Shown here in pieces: positions 57,645-64,000 of a DNA stretch of 64,000 bases. The translations under genes were made by a program, and so were the position numbers. Below the pieces are notes generated by a model. The model was not told the origin of the DNA. It made no database searches and saw only the letters and a program-made list of their open reading frames with translations. Source of the DNA: Noviherbaspirillum saxi. Its GTDB lineage: Bacteria; Pseudomonadota; Gammaproteobacteria; Burkholderiales; Burkholderiaceae_D. Numbering within the stretch: the first letter of the stretch is position 1; every line of letters starts with the position of its first letter. The stretch lies in contig NZ_QYUO01000002.1 of NCBI RefSeq assembly GCF_003591035.1, positions 992,001 through 1,056,000 on the forward strand, written 5' to 3'.

Positions 57645-58560
57645 GATCACCATGCAATCTATTCTTGATTCGAAATGGCTGGTTTTCATGAAGGTGGCCG
57701 AGCTCGGAAGTTTGACGAAGGCGGCCACGGTCTTCGATGTACCGCAGTCAATGATCAGCCGGAATGTCAGTGTGCTGGAGCGGCAATGCGGCGCACGCCT
57801 GTTCCGCCGCACGGGACGCGGCGTTGTATTGACGGAATTCGGCGAGCAGCTCTATCCGCGTCTCCAGGCACTCATGCAGCAAGCCGATCGCCTGGCCGAC
57901 GACATCCGGAGTTCTGGCGGCGTGGCTGCCGGAGAGGTCAGGGTAGGAATGTTGCCCTCATCCGTGCCTATGCTGGCCAGCAAGCTGTACAGCCTGGTGA
58001 AGGAAAAGTTCCCGCGGGTCAGACTTCACCTGAGCGATGGCCCAAGCACGCAGTTGGAGGAATGGCTGCGCGAGGGGCGAATGGACATGGCGCTGCTGCT
58101 GCGGGAAGGGCCGGTTTCGGATAGTGGCGAATCGGTCCTGGCCCAGATTTCCTTACGCTTGATCGGGCCGCGCAATGATCCGCTGCTTCAGGAGCCGACA
58201 GTGGATTTGAGCGCCCTGCAAGGGCGTCCTTTGGTGGTACCAAGCCACCCGCATCCTCTTCGGGCTCGTTTGGACACCCTCGCCGAGGCGCGCGGGATCA
58301 ACCTGAACATCGCAGCCGAGGCGGACTCGATCAGGCTGCAGCACGAAATTGTCGCGGCCGGAGGAGGCTATGCCATTACATCAGGCTTGTTCGAGATGGA
58401 TAGCGATAGCCGGCTGGCCAGCGCCCGCATCGTCAAGCCCGAGTTGTTGCGCAGCGTTGTCCTGAGCACCAGCCCGCGCCGCCCACATACCCTCGCCACC
58501 CGCGAGGTGCTTCGCCTGATCGTGCAGGTGGTGCCGGAACTGCTTCAGACGAGGCACTAG
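57637..58560 (+). CDS. LysR family transcriptional regulator
   Basis: LysR-type regulator of 307 residues. The winged helix-turn-helix lies in FMKVAELGSLTKAATVFDVPQSMISRNVSVLERQCGARLFRRTGRG and the effector domain follows. The GTG start was chosen because AGGGAG lies 7 bases upstream; an ATG five codons later is possible. The TAG stop is at the border of an inverted-repeat element. LysR proteins commonly activate aromatic degradation operons with an aromatic or muconate inducer. Confidence 0.9.
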   Translation: MDEITMQSILDSKWLVFMKVAELGSLTKAATVFDVPQSMISRNVSVLERQCGARLFRRTGRGVVLTEFGEQLYPRLQALMQQADRLADDIRSSGGVAAGEVRVGMLPSSVPMLASKLYSLVKEKFPRVRLHLSDGPSTQLEEWLREGRMDMALLLREGPVSDSGESVLAQISLRLIGPRNDPLLQEPTVDLSALQGRPLVVPSHPHPLRARLDTLAEARGINLNIAAEADSIRLQHEIVAAGGGYAITSGLFEMDSDSRLASARIVKPELLRSVVLSTSPRRPHTLATREVLRLIVQVVPELLQTRH

Positions 58561-58840
58561 GGCCTGTTAATAATTGATTTGGGAGATGCGTTCAAGCCAC
58601 AACGTGTGCTGGCGGTGGCGCGTGGCGACGCAAAGGGCGGGCCCTTTGCTAGCCATGCAACGCCGGTAGCGCACGTTGTGGCTTGAACCCGAAGGGAGCG
58701 GGTCGTATGCGTCGCATGCCGTTGTTGCGGCTCCTTGCCGTAGCACGGGGGCGCCGAGCCCGCTACGACGCGTCGCCGCGCCTAGCCCTGCAACGCATAC
58801 GACCCGTTCGCACTCCCAAATCAATTGTTAACAGGCCCTA
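58558..58840. repeat. Compound inverted-repeat element C with two internal hairpins, docked on two stop codons
   Basis: Arms of 28 bp with one mismatch begin TAGGGCCTGTTAA (58558-58585 and 58813-58840). Inside are two long stems: TTCAAGCCACAACGTG (58591) pairing at 58671-58687 around CAAAGGGC/GCCCTTTG, and CGGGTCGTATGCGT (58699) pairing at 58792-58806. The strand could fold as a three-way junction. TAG at each end is the stop codon of LysR (plus strand) and of the hydrolase (minus strand). The internal GGGGGCGCCGAGCC is shared with element D at 60969. Confidence 0.82.
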
Positions 58841-59620
58841 AGGCTTGGAAAGAAAGTCGTGGATCAGGGTATTCACAATGTCCGGCGCCTCGTGATTACA
58901 GATGTGACCGCTGCCCGGAATGACATTGAGTGTTGCATGCGGAATCTGCTCGGCCATCTCGCGCATTGCCGGCACCGGCCCGCCGCCGTGGTCGTGCTCC
59001 GCAGCGAGCAACAAGGTCGGTGCCGTCAACTCCGGCAGCCGTGATGTGAAGTCCATTTCGATGAACGCGCCCACGGCGGCGAGGTAACCCTCGAGCGTCG
59101 TGCGTTTCATCATATCCCTCAGTTGCTTGTCCACCTCCGGATGCTGCTTCCGAAATTCAGTACTCAGCCAGCGGTCCACGGTGGCATCCGCCAGGACTTC
59201 CATTCCCTGTGCCGAGGCTGCCGCCTGTCGTGCGCGCCAGAAGCCCCTGCGTTCATCCGGTTGCCGCGGGCGGCAACAGCACGCAATGACGCGATCCACA
59301 CGCGACGGAAGGTCGATGGCAAACCGCAGTCCGAGGGAACCGCCGAATCCCAATCCGACCACGCTTGAGCGTTCAATGCCAAGCTGATCCCAGAGCTGTA
59401 CCACACCATGCCAGATGTCATCGAAACCGCACTCCGGCGGTGGCGGCGGACTGCTGCCGTGACCCCAGGGATCGAACATCAGAATGCGAAAGTCATGTGC
59501 CAGGGCATCGGCCTGGGATTGCCAGAACGTTGCATCGTTGCCGATGCCGGGGATGAAGGTCACCCAAGGCCGATCGGGTTGATCGATGAGCGTGTAGTTC
59601 AAGGATGGAAGAGCTTGCAT
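58838..59620 (-). CDS. alpha/beta-hydrolase fold protein lacking the nucleophile Ser
   Basis: A 260-residue alpha/beta-hydrolase resembling 3-oxoadipate enol-lactonases and meta-cleavage hydrolases. FIPGIGNDATFW and FDPWGHGSS are normal and the C-terminal IPGSGHICNHEAP carries the His. The nucleophile elbow reads VVGLGFGGSLG, with Gly91 where GxSxG expects Ser. Unless Ser95 takes over, ordinary ester or C-C hydrolysis is unlikely. It is divergent from the dioxygenase operon across a 360-base region, and so may act in the same pathway. Confidence 0.85.
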   Translation of the reverse strand: MQALPSLNYTLIDQPDRPWVTFIPGIGNDATFWQSQADALAHDFRILMFDPWGHGSSPPPPPECGFDDIWHGVVQLWDQLGIERSSVVGLGFGGSLGLRFAIDLPSRVDRVIACCCRPRQPDERRGFWRARQAAASAQGMEVLADATVDRWLSTEFRKQHPEVDKQLRDMMKRTTLEGYLAAVGAFIEMDFTSRLPELTAPTLLLAAEHDHGGGPVPAMREMAEQIPHATLNVIPGSGHICNHEAPDIVNTLIHDFLSKP

Positions 59621-59981
59621 AAGATAAAAAATGGAAAGGGATTCTCGTCATACTGCTGCGGGAAATAGCCGCCTGTGAAAATCATTCTGGAAGCGAATGG
59701 CCAATAGCCATAGTGTCGCTCGATTTTCTAGTTGGGCGATAGTGCCGCCATTAGATATCTGAATATCGGAAAGCTGATATCCCTGATAGGCAGAGCCAGT
59801 TCGTTGACATGCCAGACATCGAAAAATAATAATGGTCTCACTTCAGGAATGCGATGCGCCAGCATGCGCAAAGCGCGGAGATGATGTGAGCAGGCGCATT
59901 GCGCTGTGATGCCAGCAAGCACAATCCATCTAAGCGACGAACCGACCAGTTGCTCCCTTAACCATTCATCACAGACACACT
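59621..59981. other. Divergent promoter region of the meta-cleavage genes
   Basis: About 360 bases without a gene between divergently read hydrolase and dioxygenase genes. It is AT-richer than the flanks and contains GATATCTGAATATC-like stretches near 59755 that could be regulator half-sites. No promoter boxes were assigned with confidence. Confidence 0.45.
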
Positions 59982-60968
59982 ATGACATCTGCAAACCGGT
60001 TTACGATCGATGGTGTCGATCGCATTAAATTCGCGGTCGAAAAACTTGACGATGCATGCCGATTCGCCACCGACTGGGGCTTGACCCGGATAGACTCAGG
60101 CGATGCATCGAGCAAGCTGTTCCGCACGGCCGACGGCTCCGAAGTCGAAATCGTCGAGACCGACCTGTCCGTCTCGGGCCGTCGTCCCATCATCAACGCC
60201 AGCGGCCTCTGCGAGATTACCTGGGGCGTGACCGACCCGGATGGCTTGGCGAGGCTTGGCGACATGCTGAGCAAGGACCGCGAGGTGTCGGTCGATGCGG
60301 CAGGCGGGTTGCATACGGTGGATGACCTGGGGATTCCCATTGCATTCCGCATGACTCGGCGCCACACCGTGGTCCTGGAGCCAACTCGCTTCAACAGCCC
60401 AGGAAGGCCCGACAGGATCAATTCCCGCGCGCCGCGCTACGAGGCTGCACAGCCCACCGAGATCAGCCACATGGCGATCGGCGTTGACAACGCAGGCGAT
60501 GCATCGCGCTTCTATATCGAGCGCCTGGGCTTCATCGTCTCCGATCATTATGCCAATCGCGGCATGTTCTTGCGCTGCGCACCACGGGGCAACCATCACC
60601 ACCTGTTCTTCATGAACGGCAAGGCTCCCGGCACGCGATTCAATCACTTGGCCTTCAAGGTGCGCGACATTCATGAAGTCATCGGCGGCGGCCAGCGTCT
60701 GGATGGATTGGGATGGAAGACTTTCGCCGGTCCGGGTCGGCACACGGTCTCGTCCGCATGCTTCTGGTATTTCAACACTCCTCTCGGTTGTGCCTGGGAA
60801 TACGCAGCGGATGAGGACATCGTCACCGAGACCTGGGAGACCAAGGATTTCGCGGCGACCGCCGACATTTTTTCGGAGTGGACATTCGGCCTGGAAAAAT
60901 CCGATGGACGCCTGCGTGGGCCGATTGCCCATAGCAAGGATGCGCCGATCGAGAAAACCAAGAGCTAA
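59982..60968 (+). CDS. extradiol (VOC-fold) ring-cleavage dioxygenase
   Basis: Type I extradiol dioxygenase-like protein of 328 residues with two VOC modules. The second carries the iron ligands His163 (TEISHMAIGVDN), His222 (TRFNHLAFKV) and Glu273 (PLGCAWEYAAD), in the order and spacing of BphC/catechol 2,3-dioxygenases. It would open a catechol-type ring next to a hydroxyl group, using Fe(II) and oxygen. Genes after it encode the following hydrolytic and hydratase steps. Its TAA stop forms the left flank of an inverted-repeat element. Confidence 0.9.
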   Translation: MTSANRFTIDGVDRIKFAVEKLDDACRFATDWGLTRIDSGDASSKLFRTADGSEVEIVETDLSVSGRRPIINASGLCEITWGVTDPDGLARLGDMLSKDREVSVDAAGGLHTVDDLGIPIAFRMTRRHTVVLEPTRFNSPGRPDRINSRAPRYEAAQPTEISHMAIGVDNAGDASRFYIERLGFIVSDHYANRGMFLRCAPRGNHHHLFFMNGKAPGTRFNHLAFKVRDIHEVIGGGQRLDGLGWKTFAGPGRHTVSSACFWYFNTPLGCAWEYAADEDIVTETWETKDFAATADIFSEWTFGLEKSDGRLRGPIAHSKDAPIEKTKS

Positions 60969-61138
60969 TACCAATCCCAACCCATAACGTGACATGAAAC
61001 CGCGTCTTTTTCCGGGGGCGCCGAGCCGCCTGCCTGCGTTGCACTCGTCGTCAATAGCCCGCTATTGACTCCTCCTGCGCCTTGCCAGTCGAAAAAATCC
61101 ATCGATTTCATTTGTCACGTTACAGGTTGGGATTGGTA
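60969..61138. repeat. Compound inverted-repeat element D, TAA-flanked
   Basis: Arms of 26 bp with two mismatches begin TACCAATCCCAACC and continue to TAACGTGACA (60969-60994, inverted at 61113-61138). Inside is the palindrome GTCAATAGC-CC-GCTATTGAC (61050-61069). TAA lies directly on both sides (60966-60968 and 61139-61141); the left one is the dioxygenase stop codon. The element separates the dioxygenase from the rest of its operon. Confidence 0.8.
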
Positions 61139-61184
61139 TAAGGCACCGCCTACACCTTACGCAAAATCCACGGAAACCTAATCC

Positions 61185-62081
61185 ATGTCGAATTCGATGT
61201 CATCCAAGCCGCCCAGTTACTGGATTGAATTGCTGCAGGCCCAGGTCCGCGTAGTTCACGGGCGTTTTCGTACCCGGATCGTCGAGGCCGGCGCAGGGCC
61301 TGCGCTTATACTGCTGCACGGCACTGGCGGCCACGTCGAGAACTACGCCCGGAACATCATTCCGCTGGCCAGACACTTCCACGTCATTGCGCTGGATTTC
61401 CTCTGGCACGGACGGTCGCAGACTGAAGGCTACGATCCGGAGATCATTCCGCTCCTGGTCGACCAGGTGGTCGATGTAATGGAAGTCTTGAATCTGGACC
61501 AAGCTCATGTGGAAGGCCAGTCGCTCGGTGGCTGGGTGGCGATGCAATTGGCGTTGCGGCATCCCGGCCGGGTCAAGCGGTTGGTGCTGACAACGACGCA
61601 GGGCTACGCGCCCGATACCGGCGCCATCCCGGGTTATGAAGAGCCGGACTGGGCATCCAACTTGCAAAGTTCCCTTGAGGTACTGCGCAATCCGACCTAT
61701 GAGAACGTGCAGACGCGCATGGCGCGGATTTTGGCCGATCCATCCCAACTAACCGACGAGGCAATCGGCGTGCGTCAGGCGCTGTACCGGCAGCCGGCGC
61801 TTGCTGCGGTTCAGCAGCAGTTCATTTCGGAGTACCTGGCCGGCGACATCATCCGCAAGCACATCATCACCGACGCAATGGCCCGGACGATTTCCCAGCC
61901 CACGCTGGTCTACTGGGGCGACAAGAACCGCACGCCGCCGTCATTGGGAATGCGGCTGTCGCAGCAGGTACAGCAGGGTTGCTTCCATTGCGCGGCGAAT
62001 ACGGGCCATTGGGCGCAATTCGAAAGTGCGCCGGAACATAACCGGGTGGTGGCGGAGTTTCTCCAGGCCGCTTCTGCCTAG
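61185..62081 (+). CDS. alpha/beta-hydrolase, meta-cleavage product hydrolase type
   Basis: Alpha/beta-hydrolase of 298 residues. LILLHGTGGHVENY forms the oxyanion hole, VEGQSLGGW the nucleophile elbow (Ser113), and NTGHWAQFESAP the catalytic His. It resembles BphD/MhpC-like C-C hydrolases and could cleave the dioxygenase product. A second hydrolase follows in the same operon, so they may serve different substrates. Confidence 0.88.
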   Translation: MSNSMSSKPPSYWIELLQAQVRVVHGRFRTRIVEAGAGPALILLHGTGGHVENYARNIIPLARHFHVIALDFLWHGRSQTEGYDPEIIPLLVDQVVDVMEVLNLDQAHVEGQSLGGWVAMQLALRHPGRVKRLVLTTTQGYAPDTGAIPGYEEPDWASNLQSSLEVLRNPTYENVQTRMARILADPSQLTDEAIGVRQALYRQPALAAVQQQFISEYLAGDIIRKHIITDAMARTISQPTLVYWGDKNRTPPSLGMRLSQQVQQGCFHCAANTGHWAQFESAPEHNRVVAEFLQAASA

Positions 62082-62101
62082 CTCATTTCATAGGAATAAC
62101 G

Positions 62102-62560
62102 ATGTCGACCACAAACGAATTATGGGGACGATGGCTCGTCGTCTCATGGGAACAGCAATATGCGGACGGTAGGGTGGAGCGGCCGATGGGCGATCAACTG
62201 GAAGGCTTCATTGACTACACCAGCGACGGCAACATGACTTGCATGATCAGCCGCAAGGATCGCGCCCGTTTCGAAAAGGGTGGTCAATGGAATGCTCCTG
62301 ATGAGGAAAAGGCGCGCGCTTACGACTCCATGCTGTTTTATGCCGGCCGCTACCGTGTGGATGGCCAGACCATTGTCCACATGGTGGATATCAGCCTGTT
62401 CCCGAACTGGAAGGGCGGCGAGCAAAAGCGCGAGTTCCAGTTCCAGCCCGACGGCACCCTCGCGCTGCTTGCCCGTCTGGAGCAGGGTACGCCCGAGGCA
62501 CGGGTCTCCCGTCTTGTCTGGCGCCGTCATGAATCGAATGAGAAAGGTAACGCAGCATGA
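62102..62560 (+). CDS. lipocalin-like domain protein
   Basis: A 152-residue protein with the lipocalin-like (calycin) pattern: LWGRWLVVSWEQQYADGR near the start, YTSDGNMTCMISRKDR, FYAGRYRVDGQTIVHMVDISLFPNWKGGEQKREFQF. Small proteins of this type recur beside aromatic catabolic genes; the role, perhaps binding or isomerising a hydrophobic intermediate, is not settled. It overlaps the next gene by four bases (ATGA), so they are translationally coupled. Confidence 0.8.
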   Translation: MSTTNELWGRWLVVSWEQQYADGRVERPMGDQLEGFIDYTSDGNMTCMISRKDRARFEKGGQWNAPDEEKARAYDSMLFYAGRYRVDGQTIVHMVDISLFPNWKGGEQKREFQFQPDGTLALLARLEQGTPEARVSRLVWRRHESNEKGNAA

Positions 62561-63381
62561 GCAATCCGGAAATCGGCAAGACAATACAGTGCGGGGACGT
62601 GACGACGAACTACCACGATCTGGGCGAGGGCGACGCAGTCCTGATGTTGCACGGCTCGGGCCCCGGCGTCAGCGCCTGGGCCAACTGGCGCCTGGTGCTG
62701 CAACGCCTGCAAAGCGATTTCCGTTTGCTGGCGCCGGACCTCGCGGGCTTCGGCTATACGCAGACGCCGTCCGACATGCCGCTCACCCGGCAAAACTGGC
62801 TCGATCAGATGGTGCGCTTCCTCGACGCGATGAAGATCGAACGTGCCCATGTGATCGGCAATTCCTTCGGCGGTTCAATGGCGCTCGCGCTGGCGATCGC
62901 CCACCCGGACCGTGTGAACAAGATGGTGTTGATGGGCAGCGTCGGCGTGCCATTCGAGCTGACGCCGGGTCTTGATGCGGTCTGGGGCTACACGCCATCC
63001 GTGGAAAACATGCAGGCGATCATGAAGATCTTTGCCTACGACCAGAACCTGATCGGCGATGCCCTCGTGCGCATGCGTTATGAGGCCTCCATGCGTCCAG
63101 GAATCCAGGACGCGTATGCCAGCATGTTCCCGGCCCCGCGTCAGCGCTGGGTCGAGGCGATGTCCCATTCCGAAGCAAGCATTCGCGCGCTTGCGCACGA
63201 GACGCTGATCGTCCATGGGCGCGAGGACAAGGTGATCCCTCTGTCCAATTCGCTCACGCTGCATCAGTGGATTCTCAACAGCCAGCTGCACGTATTCGGC
63301 AAGTGCGGCCACTGGACCCAGATCGAGCACGAAGCTGCATTCTCGCGCCTGGTCTCGGATTTTTTTCATGAGCAGCGCTGA
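62557..63381 (+). CDS. 2-hydroxymuconic semialdehyde hydrolase-type enzyme
   Basis: Alpha/beta-hydrolase of 274 residues in the DmpD/XylF/BphD group. MLHGSGPGVSAWANWR is the family's oxyanion-hole signature, VIGNSFGGS holds Ser103, VHGREDKVIP the Asp and FGKCGHWTQIEHEAAF the His. It hydrolyses the C-C bond of a ring-opened 2-hydroxy-6-oxo-dienoate, giving 2-oxopent-4-enoate and an acid. The downstream hydratase gene uses that product, so the assignment fits the neighbours. Confidence 0.92.
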   Translation: MSNPEIGKTIQCGDVTTNYHDLGEGDAVLMLHGSGPGVSAWANWRLVLQRLQSDFRLLAPDLAGFGYTQTPSDMPLTRQNWLDQMVRFLDAMKIERAHVIGNSFGGSMALALAIAHPDRVNKMVLMGSVGVPFELTPGLDAVWGYTPSVENMQAIMKIFAYDQNLIGDALVRMRYEASMRPGIQDAYASMFPAPRQRWVEAMSHSEASIRALAHETLIVHGREDKVIPLSNSLTLHQWILNSQLHVFGKCGHWTQIEHEAAFSRLVSDFFHEQR

Positions 63382-63404
63382 ACGGCGCATATCGAGGAAC
63401 CATC

Positions 63405-64000
63405 ATGAGTGTTAATCGCCACGCCAATGCGGCGGAAGCTCTGCGCGCCGCCGCGGAATCCGGCCAGTACATCAAACCCTTGACGGAACAGTATCCGGAT
63501 TTAGCTCTTGAGGATGCCTATGCCATTCAACGGATCAATACCGAATATTGTCTTGCCGCAGGTCGCAGACGGGTTGGCTGCAAGATCGGCCTGACTTCCC
63601 CCGCGGTGCAACGGCAGCTCGGGGTGGACCAGCCAGATTTCGGCATCCTGTTCGATGACATGGGCTTTGACGAAGGCTTGCCGATTCCCTTCTCCAAACT
63701 GCATCAGCCCAAGATCGAAGCCGAAGTTGCATTCGTGCTTGGCCGTGACCTGGACATGGAAGAACCGGGACTGGTGGATGTGATGCGTGCGATCGAGTTC
63801 GCCTTGCCTGCACTGGAAATCGTCGGCAGCCGGATTCTCGACTGGAAGATCCGTCTGGTTGACACGGTGGCAGACAATGCATCCTCATCAGGCTACGTGC
63901 TGGGCAGTTCGCCCCGCACCCTCGCGCAACTCGACCTTCGCAACTGCACGATGGCGCTGCAGCGCAACGGTGAGATCGCCTCTTCCGGTAACGGCAGCGC
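63405..64000 (+). CDS. 2-oxopent-4-enoate hydratase (3'-truncated by window edge)
   Basis: The first 198 residues of a 2-keto-4-pentenoate hydratase (DmpE/MhpD family; full length about 260). AYAIQRIN, GRRRVGCKIGLTSPAVQRQLGVDQPDFG and the metal-binding IEAEVAFVLGRDL are present, followed by ALEIVGSRILDWKIRLVDTVADNASS. It hydrates 2-oxopent-4-enoate to 4-hydroxy-2-oxovalerate. Aldolase and acetaldehyde dehydrogenase genes are expected beyond the window. Confidence 0.92.
   Translation, partial: MSVNRHANAAEALRAAAESGQYIKPLTEQYPDLALEDAYAIQRINTEYCLAAGRRRVGCKIGLTSPAVQRQLGVDQPDFGILFDDMGFDEGLPIPFSKLHQPKIEAEVAFVLGRDLDMEEPGLVDVMRAIEFALPALEIVGSRILDWKIRLVDTVADNASSSGYVLGSSPRTLAQLDLRNCTMALQRNGEIASSGNGS

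Overview
The window looks like a chromosomal segment of a beta-proteobacterium in the Burkholderiales. I would guess Oxalobacteraceae, from the overall GC-rich style, a class I PHA synthase, DUF2889, a MalT-type LuxR regulator and dense catabolic gene clusters; the family name is inference. No rRNA, tRNA or CRISPR array was recognised.

Layout. 0-7 kb: acyl-CoA catabolism (end of an amino-acid-type ABC binding protein, two acyl-CoA dehydrogenases, DUF2889, an AraC regulator, an enoyl-CoA hydratase, a quinone reductase). 7-14 kb: a rearranged patch in which an IS6 transposase scrap and the first codons of an enoyl-CoA hydratase abut a PHA synthase with a shortened N-terminus, then a lipase with its foldase, a flavin-type oxidase and a DUF1254 protein. 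14-21 kb: a large MalT-like regulator divergent from a hydratase/thiolase/dehydrogenase set. 20.7-23.6 kb: two group II intron remnants joined head to tail behind a terminator. 23.8-32.3 kb: an AT-richer island of lipoproteins and predicted hydrolases (two paralogous serine-hydrolase lipoproteins, a DUF2235/Tle1-like lipoprotein, two small lipoproteins, a GH46 chitosanase-like protein, a DUF3616 protein). This is the best candidate for an undescribed system. 32.3-39 kb: scarred DNA with a palindrome, an unassigned inverted-repeat element, a broken ETF-ubiquinone oxidoreductase, a TetR gene, a metallo-hydrolase and two abutting insertion sequences.

39-51 kb is a coherent beta-oxidation operon for methyl-branched or steroid/isoprenoid acyl-CoAs: SCP2-type thiolase, paired acyl-CoA dehydrogenases, MaoC hydratase, an HSD17B4-like dehydrogenase, alpha-methylacyl-CoA racemase, a PECR-like reductase, two acyl-CoA ligases and a PaaG-like isomerase. 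It mirrors the peroxisomal branched-chain pathway of animals gene for gene. 51-57 kb is a sugar module (glucarate dehydratase, GH3 lipoprotein, LacI regulator with candidate operators). 57-64 kb is an aromatic meta-cleavage operon (TetR and LysR regulators, extradiol dioxygenase, hydrolases, lipocalin-like protein, 2-oxopent-4-enoate hydratase running off the end).

A recurring non-coding theme is a set of compound inverted-repeat elements of 90-285 bp flanked by TA or TAA. Five of them sit so that the TA of the flank is the start of a neighbouring gene's stop codon. A second theme is short C-run/G-run hairpins scattered between operons.
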